Below, in pieces: positions 45,631 through 53,111 of a stretch of 64,000 bases of DNA. The notes under the pieces are model-generated. The model was given only the letters and a program-made list of their open reading frames with translations, did no database searches and was not told the origin of the DNA. Source of the DNA: Crocinitomicaceae bacterium (GTDB lineage: Bacteria > Bacteroidota > Bacteroidia > Flavobacteriales_D > Crocinitomicaceae); the NCBI GenBank assembly GCA_014762645.1, contig JABURP010000017.1:113747-177746 (forward strand), written 5' to 3'. The stretch's first letter is position 1; every line of letters begins with the position of its first letter. Position numbers and translations under genes: made by a program.

Positions 45631-45990
45631 ATGAAAAAAGGCATCATTTTATCCCTTGTACTGTTTGGACTTATTTTTATGAGTTGTAAAAAGAATGCAT
45701 CTAAGTTTCAGGGGCGTGTACAGTATGTAGATTCTACTGGTGCCTGGTTCTACGCAGATTCAGCAATTATAACCTTTCACGACAAGGATACAAACGCTCC
45801 GGTATCATTAACGGGAGCAACAGATGCAGACGGCATTTTTCTTATTGAAAACGTTCCGGATGGTCAGTGGGTATTGAAAGGTACGCTAATGATTGATTCG
45901 AATACCACCTATATTGGTATATCCGACAAATTGGAGTGCAAGGGGAAAGATTTTGTTGCAGCTCCAATAGACATGGTAGAAGTTGATTAA
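45631..45990 (+). CDS. Hypothetical lipoprotein with carboxypeptidase-regulatory-like fold
   Basis: 119 residues. Lipoprotein signal peptide (lipobox LIFMSC, then KKNASKF). The mature part, GRVQYVDSTGAW...GATDADGIFLIENVPDGQWVL, has the look of a CarboxypepD_reg/transthyretin-like beta sandwich. Function unknown. It is first in a run of three small same-strand genes (45631-46700), but the 20- and 42-base gaps leave co-transcription uncertain. Confidence 0.68.
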   Translation: MKKGIILSLVLFGLIFMSCKKNASKFQGRVQYVDSTGAWFYADSAIITFHDKDTNAPVSLTGATDADGIFLIENVPDGQWVLKGTLMIDSNTTYIGISDKLECKGKDFVAAPIDMVEVD

Positions 45991-46010
45991 AACAATCTTC
46001 ATGATTTCCT

Positions 46011-46241
46011 ATGCCTCGTAAAAAAATGAAGTTTTCTATTGGGGCTTTACTTAGTTTGATTATTGGTACTTTCTTAGTGGCGATTTCGGATTCAGCCATC
46101 TTTGACAAGAGGTCATGCGGCCTGGAAGATTTTTTATTTAGTACTGTATATATAGTGCCTGCATTAATAGGTCTTATTGCTGGAATTGTTTTCCTGATTA
46201 TAGGAATATTAGGGGTTAAAGATCTTGGTTCGAAATACTAA
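46011..46241 (+). CDS. Small two-helix membrane protein
   Basis: 76 residues, not recognised. A basic start (MPRKKMKFS) precedes two hydrophobic helices (about 9-27 and 45-68) separated by a loop containing one Cys (KRSCGLEDF). Expected in the inner membrane. No motif suggests a function. It lies between two small lipoprotein genes. Confidence 0.55.
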   Translation: MPRKKMKFSIGALLSLIIGTFLVAISDSAIFDKRSCGLEDFLFSTVYIVPALIGLIAGIVFLIIGILGVKDLGSKY

Positions 46242-46283
46242 TGCTTCCTAAATCGCGTTGGATAGGTTATAAATTCAATACTT

Positions 46284-46700
46284 ATGAAAAACTACGTGGT
46301 CTATTTTATTCTGTTAACCCCTTTAGTTTCCTGTAATAAAGATGATGAGATTTGTGATACAGCATTATCTGAATTATCCTCTCAGCAATTTGACGGTACG
46401 ATTTACTTGTGCAATGGTGACGCTAATAATGCGCAGTGGTTAGATGCAACTGCAAATGTAACTTCATACACCGCTGCAGACATCACTGTTCACGTGGCAT
46501 CTGACTCCGCATTTATTGATACCACCGTGACGTACAGCTATAATTGTGATGTTGTTGAAGATGATATTCCCTTGATTTATCTATTGGATGGTCAGGGTAA
46601 TGAAATGGGCCAGTACAACAAGAATCCCGATAGGATATTACTCCGATTTGATCATGGAAACTGTCAGGGGAATACACATTTTGAAGGTCAGGCGATTTGA
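46284..46700 (+). CDS. Hypothetical lipoprotein
   Basis: 138 residues. Signal peptide with lipobox TPLVSC followed by NKDDEICDT. The mature protein has four more cysteines (EICDT, YLCNG, YNCDV, GNCQG) and several predicted strands (ADITVHVASDSAFIDTTVTY). No family recognised. Its stop is 1 base from the end of the convergent nth gene. Confidence 0.65.
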   Translation: MKNYVVYFILLTPLVSCNKDDEICDTALSELSSQQFDGTIYLCNGDANNAQWLDATANVTSYTAADITVHVASDSAFIDTTVTYSYNCDVVEDDIPLIYLLDGQGNEMGQYNKNPDRILLRFDHGNCQGNTHFEGQAI

Positions 46701-46701
46701 A

Positions 46702-47349
46702 TCAAGGTTTGTAGTTCGCTAATACCTTTTTGCTGGCAACCTTTGCTGTGATATAATCTTTGCTCAGGCTAGGCGATCTGGCCGGAGAATATTCTCTCCC
46801 GTATAAAATTATCTGAATGTGTAGTTTATTCCAACGCTCTTTTGGGAACAGGCGCTTTGCATCCTTTTCGGTTTGGGCAACATTTTTTCCGTTTGTTAAT
46901 CCCCAACGTGTCATTAATCGGTGAATATGGGTGTCTACCGGGAATGCGGGTACGTTGAAAGCTTGTGCCATAACAACGGATGCCGTTTTATGACCTACTG
47001 CAGGAAGTTTTTCTAATGCCTCAAAGCTTTGAGGAACTTCCCCATCATGCTCATTGATAATGATTTCGGATAATCCGTAAATGCCTTTTGATTTCATTGG
47101 AGTTAAACCACAGGGACGGATAATTTCAGCAATTTCTTCTACCGACATCTTCACCATGTCATAAGGGTTATCCGCCCTTTTAAAGAGGGAAGGAGTAATC
47201 TTGTTTACCCGTTCGTCCGTGCATTGAGCAGACAATAATACGGAAACTAATAAAGTGTATGGATCTTTATGATCTAACGGAATATCAACTTTTGGGTAGA
47301 GCTTTTCCAGCTCGGTCATAATGTATTCAACTTTTTCCGCTTTGGTCAT
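46702..47349 (-). CDS. nth: Endonuclease III, variant lacking the iron-sulfur cluster cysteines
   Basis: Base-excision repair DNA glycosylase/AP lyase for oxidised pyrimidines. 215 residues from the ATG at 47349. The helix-hairpin-helix with catalytic Lys121 (LPAVGHKTAS) and Asp139 (FPVDTHIHR) line up with E. coli Lys120 and Asp138. The C-terminus, where Nth normally has the C-x6-C-x2-C-x5-C cluster, instead reads LYGREYSPARSPSLSKDYIT and has no cysteine; the only cysteines are Cys43 and Cys80. The start lies within the end of the TPR gene (23-base overlap), implying coupled translation. Confidence 0.92.
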   Translation of the reverse strand: MTKAEKVEYIMTELEKLYPKVDIPLDHKDPYTLLVSVLLSAQCTDERVNKITPSLFKRADNPYDMVKMSVEEIAEIIRPCGLTPMKSKGIYGLSEIIINEHDGEVPQSFEALEKLPAVGHKTASVVMAQAFNVPAFPVDTHIHRLMTRWGLTNGKNVAQTEKDAKRLFPKERWNKLHIQIILYGREYSPARSPSLSKDYITAKVASKKVLANYKP

Positions 47350-48013
47350 TTTTATCGTCTTTGGATGTGTCGTAATTGTCATCTTTTAATTTAAAGCCAT
47401 TACCAATAAAACTCAGGAATTCCTTAAAAGCAGATTTACTCGTAAAAACATCTTTTGCGAGTTTTTTACGTTTCTTCTGGGTGGTGTTTTTATCGTCTTC
47501 ACTTGTTGGAATAGCTGATGAGTCTGGTTCATTGGATTTAAGCGGTACCTGCTCATCAACCATATAGGTTCCTTCTTTATTTAACTTCCGTTTTTCAGGG
47601 TCATAACCAATGAGTTCATCTCCTTTTTTTCGGATTTTTTTGGCCATATCCATGCTGCCAATCTGTTCCAGCAACAAAGCCATGTTGTTATAGGTAATTT
47701 CGTTTTGTGGGTCCAGTTCCAATGACTGTTCATAATCATCAACGGCGCCATCCATATCTTGCATACGGGTTTTAAGAAATGCACGACATGAATAAAAGTA
47801 CGCATACTGATCATCCAGATAAATGGACATATTCATATCAAACATACTCAGGTCGTAACGGTGCAGATTAAGGTAAGCTACGGCCCTTTGATTGTAAAAA
47901 AACGGATTCTTAGGTTCGTCATTAATGGCAAGTGTGAACAATTCTATGGCCTCCTCAAAGTGATTTTCGTTAATTTTGGCCATACCCTTTAAATAATGTG
48001 CATTCTCGCTCAT
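47327..48013 (-). CDS. TPR repeat protein
   Basis: 228 residues. About three tetratricopeptide repeats occupy residues 1-120 (GMAKINENHFEEAIELFTLA, NPFFYNQRAVAYLNLHRYDL, ITYNNMALLLEQIGSMDMAK), followed by a hydrophilic, Lys/Asp-rich C-terminal tail of about 100 residues. No signal peptide, so probably a cytosolic scaffold. A TAACTTTG -7 box (minus strand, plus 48018-48025) ends only 4 bases before the ATG at 48013, which would give a leaderless transcript; the ATG 10 codons later is an alternative. Overlaps nth, which follows it. Confidence 0.8.
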   Translation of the reverse strand: MSENAHYLKGMAKINENHFEEAIELFTLAINDEPKNPFFYNQRAVAYLNLHRYDLSMFDMNMSIYLDDQYAYFYSCRAFLKTRMQDMDGAVDDYEQSLELDPQNEITYNNMALLLEQIGSMDMAKKIRKKGDELIGYDPEKRKLNKEGTYMVDEQVPLKSNEPDSSAIPTSEDDKNTTQKKRKKLAKDVFTSKSAFKEFLSFIGNGFKLKDDNYDTSKDDKNDQSGKS

Positions 48014-48035
48014 ATTACAAAGTTATATAAAAGGA

Positions 48036-48281
48036 ATGGGATCAGTAGCTTTTGAATATCCTCAATATCGTAAATATACTGGGATTGACACCTGGTTTAG
48101 AATTGAATCAGAAAAGAAATTTACGGAGATTAAACGGATTGGTGAGAATTACCTGAGCGTAACCATTTTAGCCGTACAGTATCCCGAAAAGGTATTGATC
48201 AATGATATGCTTAACTGCCACGAAAACAGATGGGAGATCATAGACAAAAATGAGTGGGATAGAGTAGATGCGCTTGTTTAA
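48036..48281 (+). CDS. Small conserved hypothetical protein
   Basis: 81 residues, no family name known to me, but the sequence (YPQYRKYTGIDTWFRIESEK, ILAVQYPEKVLINDMLNC, WEIIDKNEWD) has the feel of a real Bacteroidota protein with mixed alpha/beta content. It is divergent from the TPR gene with only 22 bases between the starts, so the promoters must overlap the coding starts. It ends 6 bases before the convergent oxyR gene. Confidence 0.65.
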   Translation: MGSVAFEYPQYRKYTGIDTWFRIESEKKFTEIKRIGENYLSVTILAVQYPEKVLINDMLNCHENRWEIIDKNEWDRVDALV

Positions 48282-48287
48282 GTACAG

Positions 48288-49226
48288 CTACTTCCATTCA
48301 ACACGTTGTCCTCTTTTATCTGATTGAATTTCGTTAGGTAAAACAGCTTGCAAGGTTCTTTGTAGTGCAGATAAAACACTTTGCTTCACAAAAATACGGT
48401 TGGTGACTAGACCAATTTCGCGTACGGGCCTCATATCCTTTATTGGTTTTACGCCCAATTGTTTTTTAGGGGTCAAATCGGGGATGGCTAATTCTGGTAT
48501 CAAAGTAAGCCCTCCTTCTTTATCCACCATCTTTATAAGGGTTTCAATAGATGCCGATTCATAGGTGAACGGTAGTTGATTTGCAGAATCTTTAAGGGCA
48601 CAAATATTAATGACCTGGCTTCTGAAACAATGTCCCTGGCTAAGTAGCCATACATTCTCAACGGCCAATTCTTTCAGGGAAACTGCCTTTTTTTGATAAA
48701 AAGCATGTTTGGGATGACAATAGATATAGATCTGTTCATAATATACCGGTATCTCTTGAAAACCACCTTGCGGAACCGGAGTAGAGATAATCCCGACATC
48801 CAGTAGTTCTTTATCCAGCTCTGTCAGAATATCTTCTGTGATTAGCTCCTTTACCTTAACTTCAAGTTCAGGGAATGCTTTCGTGAGTTTGCCTATAAAC
48901 AAAGGCAATAAATAGGGCGCAACAGAAGGAATTATGCCCAGTTTCAATTCACCCGACACCGTATTTTTATTGGTTTGAACAATTTCATCAATCTTTTTTG
49001 ATTCCGCAAGTACAATGCGTGCCTGCTCAATTATTTTTTTGCCAATTTCTGTTGGAACCACAGGTTGTTTAGAACGATCAAATATGACAACTCCCAGGTG
49101 GTTTTCCAGTTTCTTAATCTGCATACTTAGTGTGGGTTGTGTAACAAAACACTTATCTGCAGCAATGGAAAATTGACGGTAGGTATCTACTGCTATAATG
49201 TATTCAAGTTGAATTAAACTGTGCAT
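48288..49226 (-). CDS. oxyR: Hydrogen peroxide-inducible LysR regulator OxyR
   Basis: 312-residue LysR-type regulator. The N-terminal winged helix-turn-helix spans about 1-60 (FSIAADKCFVTQPTLSMQIKKLE). In the effector domain Cys200 and Cys209 (QGHCFRSQVINIC) match spacing and position of the peroxide-sensing E. coli pair Cys199/Cys208, and SASIETLIKMVDKEGGLTLIPE matches the OxyR-specific region. It would activate catalase, peroxiredoxin or Dps genes on oxidation. A perfect 13-bp inverted repeat lies directly upstream of the start and may be an autoregulatory operator. Confidence 0.92.
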   Translation of the reverse strand: MHSLIQLEYIIAVDTYRQFSIAADKCFVTQPTLSMQIKKLENHLGVVIFDRSKQPVVPTEIGKKIIEQARIVLAESKKIDEIVQTNKNTVSGELKLGIIPSVAPYLLPLFIGKLTKAFPELEVKVKELITEDILTELDKELLDVGIISTPVPQGGFQEIPVYYEQIYIYCHPKHAFYQKKAVSLKELAVENVWLLSQGHCFRSQVINICALKDSANQLPFTYESASIETLIKMVDKEGGLTLIPELAIPDLTPKKQLGVKPIKDMRPVREIGLVTNRIFVKQSVLSALQRTLQAVLPNEIQSDKRGQRVEWK

Positions 49227-49228
49227 GG

Positions 49229-49288
49229 TTTAAATATAGACAGAATAGATGGTAAATTAAAAGAATATCTAGTACGTCTATATTTAAA
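49229..49288. promoter_or_regulatory. Perfect 13-bp inverted repeat upstream of oxyR
   Basis: TTTAAATATAGAC at 49229-49241 is repeated exactly inverted as GTCTATATTTAAA at 49276-49288, with a 34-base spacer. The arms contain ATAG and CTAT, the core of OxyR half-sites, and a further ATAG is at 49245-49248. The left arm ends 3 bases from the oxyR start codon. An OxyR operator or a 5' leader stem-loop are both possible. Confidence 0.5.
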
Positions 49289-49328
49289 AAAAGAAGTAAC
49301 CCCATGTTGAATGCTAACATGGGGTTAC
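49286..49328 (-). terminator. Rho-independent terminator downstream of the 138-residue protein gene
   Basis: Perfect 13-bp stem GTAACCCCATGTT (49296-49308) with AACATGGGGTTAC (49316-49328), 7-base loop, and on the minus strand a T-rich tract (A run 49286-49292). It insulates the upstream gene from oxyR; the A run partly overlaps the right arm of the inverted repeat. Confidence 0.9.
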
Positions 49329-49369
49329 GAACTTGCCTTCACGCAAGTAAACTCAAACTATGTCGGTAG

Positions 49370-49786
49370 CTATTTAAAAAAGTTTACAAAAGACGCGTTT
49401 GTCTTAATGTGGACTTCCTGAGGAAACTCTGCGTGTAACACCAACTGGTTTTCATGGTGGTGTTCCAGCAATGATAACTTTTTACGATCGAGCAATATGA
49501 TCGTAGAATGTCCATAATGATCGGTTTTATCTAAGATGGTTTCCCCGTTAAAGTCGCACTGCCAATGTGTTTCAGGTACTTCTTCTTCATATTCTACTTC
49601 TATAGTTGGAACTCTGTAATAATCGAGCTCTGCAATTCCTTCAAAATCAAAGACCATTCGTAAAAAACCGCCTTCAGTTTTATAATGGTCATTTTTTAAT
49701 CCTAATTGCTTGAAAGAAGTTTTTCCGGTTTTTGGTGAGTCGAACTTTATATAAACTTCTCCTTGATTGATGTCTATCTGATTCAT
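49370..49786 (-). CDS. Hypothetical protein
   Basis: 138 residues, not recognised. Acidic, beta-rich, without signal peptide or membrane helix. Notable features are an acidic stretch (EVEYEEEVPETHWQCDF), a His-rich patch LLEHHHENQLVLHAEF and the segment STIILLDRKKL. It has a strong terminator and lies between oxyR and a divergent DUF4268-like gene. No basis for a function. Confidence 0.65.
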   Translation of the reverse strand: MNQIDINQGEVYIKFDSPKTGKTSFKQLGLKNDHYKTEGGFLRMVFDFEGIAELDYYRVPTIEVEYEEEVPETHWQCDFNGETILDKTDHYGHSTIILLDRKKLSLLEHHHENQLVLHAEFPQEVHIKTNASFVNFFK

Positions 49787-49891
49787 ATTACTTGTGATTA
49801 TTTGTGTTGAACAAATGTAATTTTCAATGCATTAGTATATTATGACGATTGTCAGTTGAGTATGCGATAGTTGTCAACTATATTTGTCACC

Positions 49892-50350
49892 ATGTTAAGC
49901 AAAGAAGAAGTAAAGGAATTGCGAATTGACTTTTGGGGAAGGTTAGAGCATCAAATGAAAAAGTTGAGAAATCCTCACGGTAGTAAGGTGAACTGGATGA
50001 ATTATAATACGGGAATTAAACACCTTTATTTCAGGATGGAAGCGGATGAAAGTGGGGCAAGGCTTTGTATAGATATACAGTTTCCTGATGAGGGCATTAG
50101 AGCATTATACTATGAGCAGTTTGAGGAGTTTAAAAACGTGTTGTCCTCTAAATTTAAGACCTTGAATTGGTATCCGAAATGGGATCACTGGAATGGGAAG
50201 GAAATAGCTCGGATAGCAATAGAAAAGGGTGGCTGCAGCCTGCGAAATACAGATGATTGGGATAAAATGCATCTCTTTTTAAAACTAAACTTTGTAAAAC
50301 TTGATGAGTTTTGGACTGAGTTTGGCGAAGTGTTTCACAATCTCAAGTAA
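49892..50350 (+). CDS. DUF4268-domain protein
   Basis: 152 residues from the ATG at 49892 (an upstream TTG is less likely). MLSKEEVKELRIDFWGRLEH, NYNTGIKHLYFRMEAD and the aromatic ending KLDEFWTEFGEVFH match the DUF4268 family of small proteins of unknown function, sometimes found fused to nuclease-like modules; no such module is present here. It is divergently arranged with the 138-residue protein gene. A hairpin follows the stop. Confidence 0.75.
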   Translation: MLSKEEVKELRIDFWGRLEHQMKKLRNPHGSKVNWMNYNTGIKHLYFRMEADESGARLCIDIQFPDEGIRALYYEQFEEFKNVLSSKFKTLNWYPKWDHWNGKEIARIAIEKGGCSLRNTDDWDKMHLFLKLNFVKLDEFWTEFGEVFHNLK

Positions 50351-50355
50351 AGCAT

Positions 50356-50388
50356 AAAAAAAGCCTCTTTCGTTACAAAAAGAGGCTT
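50356..50388 (-). terminator. Hairpin between the DUF4268 and GldN-like genes
   Basis: AAGCCTCTTT (50361-50370) pairs with AAAGAGGCTT (50379-50388), 10 bp with 8-base loop. The seven-base A run at 50356-50362 gives a T tract on the minus strand, so it better fits termination of the leftward GldN-like transcript (150 bases past its stop), though it also lies right after the DUF4268 gene. Confidence 0.65.
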
Positions 50389-50537
50389 AAACCAGTTAAA
50401 AGATTATCCCAATAAAGTTCAACGCGGGAGTGGGGTAAAAGTAGAAATTACTTCCAAATCCACTTTTCAAAAAATTATCCAAACTGTGAATCCTAAACTA
50501 GAAATATCTAATGTTTACTCAGGGTTAATAGTCCAGA

Positions 50538-51476
50538 TTACTCCTTTAGTTTAACCTGGATTGAGTCTTCTGCATAGCGAGTTGCGACAAATTTCCGTTG
50601 TTCAAAATATTCTGAATAGGAAATGATATTCTTGTCGTTCTCTTTTTCTGAGATAATGAAGTATTCTTTAAGCTTTTCATTCAGGGAACTAAAATTTACC
50701 CAAAATAGTTCTTTTTGACCCACAATTTCATGATATGAGTTACGTTGATTGACTACTGGTGCAATCGCATCAATTTTCTTTGATTTCACTTTTGTCTTTT
50801 TATCCAACAACCAACTCTCTTTAATTTTATAGGCGATTATATCCTTGTCTTCATAAAAGTATGTCGGGCGAGAGTAATAAACTAAATTACCGTTCACGTC
50901 AATTGAATCCTCTCCAGGAAATTGAATACTTTGAATAGGCACTCTGTATGAACTATAGTCTTTATAACCAATTACTTCCATTTTATGAATATAACTTCTA
51001 TATACAGAATCCGTAAAATAGGATTTATTTGTTCCCGTTCCATAAATTTCAGGATTTAACGGGTACAAGAGAAACCCTCTGTCTTGAGTTTCAAACCAAT
51101 TAGGATCAAATGGCAGGGATACCTCTATTTCATTCAAAAGAAAATGATAGAGAATGATGTTCCATAAATGATAATTGCTTACTTTTTTGTGCTCTTCAAG
51201 GTTCTTTTTTGAATAACCTGTATAGCGAAGTTCATCTCTGATAAGAGGGTATTCATTATGTGGAAAAAAAAGAGGGTGATTGGCAACATCAGCAGTATCA
51301 ATAATGCTCCATACATGCTTCACGAAAACCTGTCCGCTTACAACGTGGTTTACAAGGTTAGTGGCTGGTGCGTAGTAAATGGTTACTGATTTTAGACCAC
51401 CACTACCTGGATCAGAGGCTTTCATGTAAAGTGGAGAAAAACACAGTAGCCCAAATAAAAAAATCCTATTGATCAT
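50538..51476 (-). CDS. GldN/PorN-like protein, isolated paralogue
   Basis: 312 residues with an N-terminal signal peptide (MINRIFLFGLLCFSPLYMKA). The segment VWSIIDTADVANHPLFFP corresponds to the VWRxIDLRExxNHPLYxP motif of GldN/PorN, and IKESWLLDKKTKV, IDAIAPV, ELFWVNFSSLNEKL and YSEYFEQRKFVATRYAEDSI follow the family order. GldN forms a periplasmic ring with GldK and is needed for T9SS. Here the neighbours are gap and DUF4268, with no gldK, gldL or gldM, so this looks like a divergent extra copy rather than the core operon member. Whether it acts in secretion is unknown. Confidence 0.78.
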   Translation of the reverse strand: MINRIFLFGLLCFSPLYMKASDPGSGGLKSVTIYYAPATNLVNHVVSGQVFVKHVWSIIDTADVANHPLFFPHNEYPLIRDELRYTGYSKKNLEEHKKVSNYHLWNIILYHFLLNEIEVSLPFDPNWFETQDRGFLLYPLNPEIYGTGTNKSYFTDSVYRSYIHKMEVIGYKDYSSYRVPIQSIQFPGEDSIDVNGNLVYYSRPTYFYEDKDIIAYKIKESWLLDKKTKVKSKKIDAIAPVVNQRNSYHEIVGQKELFWVNFSSLNEKLKEYFIISEKENDKNIISYSEYFEQRKFVATRYAEDSIQVKLKE

Positions 51477-51522
51477 AATTTAAATATAATCAATAGGATT
51501 TAAAGTTAATGATATAAGTAAT

Positions 51523-52974
51523 CTAGTAATAGATATGTCTTCTCACTTTGGCAATGTATTTTGCCATTCTGATAACCTGTTTTGTATAACCATATTCATT
51601 GTCATACCAGGTGTATAGCACTACATTTTTTCCGTCAGGAGCTACAATGGTAGCTGGTGCATCAAATACTGAACAACAAACATTTCCAATAATATCATTG
51701 GACACCAATTCCGGATCAACTGAATAATAAATTTGATTTACCAGCGGTCCGTTAAGTGCAGCTTCTTTCACTTTTGCGTTGATGTCTTCAACACTGGTTG
51801 CTTTGTTCAGTGTTAGATTCATCATGGCAAGTGAACCGTTTGGAGTAGGTACCCGAACTGCGTTGGCCGTAAGTTTGTCAGCCAGGTCAGGAATTACTTT
51901 CGTAACTGCTTTACCAGCACCTGTAGAGGTGATTACCATATTAATCGCTGCCGATCTTCCCCTTCTTGGTTTCTTGTGCATGTTGTCCAGGAGGTTTTGA
52001 TCGTTGGTGTAAGCGTGTATGGTCTCAATGTGCCCCTTCTCAATACCAAATTGATCATTCACTACTTTAAGTATAGGTGAGATTGCATTGGTGGTACACG
52101 AAGCCGCAGAGAAAATATGTGTACTCTCCAGGTCAAGGTCTTTATGGTTAATTCCATATACAATGTTAGGAATACCAGATCCGGGAGCAGTAAGCAATAC
52201 GCGACTGACACCTTTGGATTTTCTGTGTCTGCCAAGCGCTTCTTTGTCTTTAAATACACCAGTATTATCAATTACCAGGGCATTATTAATTCCGTATTGT
52301 GTATAATCAATGTCTTCCGGGTTAGAGGCTTCAATCATTTTAATGATTTGCCCGTTTACGATTAGGTTTTTGTTTTCAGTATCTACATCAACCGTTCCTT
52401 TAAAGGCGTTATGAACAGAATCATTTCTCAATAAAGCAGCTCTTTTGATCAATTGTTCAGGAGATGCGTTTCTTGTAACAATAGCTCTAAGTCGAAGTTG
52501 TTGACCTTTTCCTGCTTGTTTGATCAATTCACGTGCTGCCAGACGTCCGATACGTCCAAAACCATAAAGGACAACATCTCTTGGTTCAAATTGAACAGCT
52601 CCGGCCTGGATAACATCACTTAACTGATTTTTAAGGAAGTCAGTTTTAGATTCGAATTTTTCTCCATCCTGAATCCATTCATAGGCTAATTTTCCTATAT
52701 CTATTTTAGATGGTGGAAGATCAATGTCATATAAAAGTTCGGCTAAAGCTGCTGTAGTTTTGATATAAATCTTTTTTCCTACAGTTTTCTCGGCATAATT
52801 GTGGAGGTTGATGATTTCAGAAGTGGTAGTATCAGTCAGGTGATTTCTGAATAATACGAGTTCCACACCTTTGTCATAAAGCAGGTTGCCAACATAATTG
52901 GCAAGTTTTACAGCTGCTTTTTCAGAGTCAATGTAATTTTGAAGTTCTTTTTCGTATCCAACGGCAGATTCCAT
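51523..52974 (-). CDS. gap: Glyceraldehyde-3-phosphate dehydrogenase, long form
   Basis: 483 residues. The NAD-binding motif VVLYGFGRIGR is at 134-144 and the catalytic Cys293 in SAASCTTNAISP, with the phosphate-site IHAYTNDQNLLDNMHKKPRRGRS continuing (in two parts). The first 130 residues are an extra helical domain absent from the usual 335-residue enzyme; I recall similar long forms in Flavobacteria. It interconverts glyceraldehyde 3-phosphate and 1,3-bisphosphoglycerate. The cofactor and whether the extension regulates the enzyme are unknown. A good promoter lies at 53018-53047. Confidence 0.93.
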   Translation of the reverse strand: MESAVGYEKELQNYIDSEKAAVKLANYVGNLLYDKGVELVLFRNHLTDTTTSEIINLHNYAEKTVGKKIYIKTTAALAELLYDIDLPPSKIDIGKLAYEWIQDGEKFESKTDFLKNQLSDVIQAGAVQFEPRDVVLYGFGRIGRLAARELIKQAGKGQQLRLRAIVTRNASPEQLIKRAALLRNDSVHNAFKGTVDVDTENKNLIVNGQIIKMIEASNPEDIDYTQYGINNALVIDNTGVFKDKEALGRHRKSKGVSRVLLTAPGSGIPNIVYGINHKDLDLESTHIFSAASCTTNAISPILKVVNDQFGIEKGHIETIHAYTNDQNLLDNMHKKPRRGRSAAINMVITSTGAGKAVTKVIPDLADKLTANAVRVPTPNGSLAMMNLTLNKATSVEDINAKVKEAALNGPLVNQIYYSVDPELVSNDIIGNVCCSVFDAPATIVAPDGKNVVLYTWYDNEYGYTKQVIRMAKYIAKVRRHIYY

Positions 52975-53017
52975 AATTGTAATTTGAGTCCCGAGCAGTA
53001 TCGGGAAAATTTTGCTG

Positions 53018-53047
53018 CAAAGGTACAGTGTAAAACTCTAATAGCAA
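53018..53047 (-). promoter_or_regulatory. Candidate promoter of gap
   Basis: On the minus strand, TTG (plus 53045-53047), a 19-base spacer and TACCTTTG (plus 53018-53025), an exact fit to the Bacteroidota TTTG/N19/TAnnTTTG pattern, about 44 bases upstream of the gap ATG. Confidence 0.65.
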
Positions 53048-53059
53048 CGATTTAGCCAT

Positions 53060-53090
53060 AAAAAAAGCCGTTCAAATATGAACGGCTTTT
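53060..53090 (-). terminator. Rho-independent terminator of rpoD
   Basis: 12-bp perfect stem AAAAGCCGTTCA (53063-53074) with TGAACGGCTTTT (53079-53090), 4-base loop, T tract on the minus strand from the A run at 53060-53066. Lies 21 bases past the rpoD stop. Confidence 0.92.
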
Positions 53091-53111
53091 CAACAATTGA
53101 GTTAGAATTGC

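Noticed and set aside
52990..53005. Short hairpin CCCGA/TCGGG in the gap leader
   Set aside because: Only 5 bp, no T tract and no riboswitch-like context; too weak to list as a regulator.
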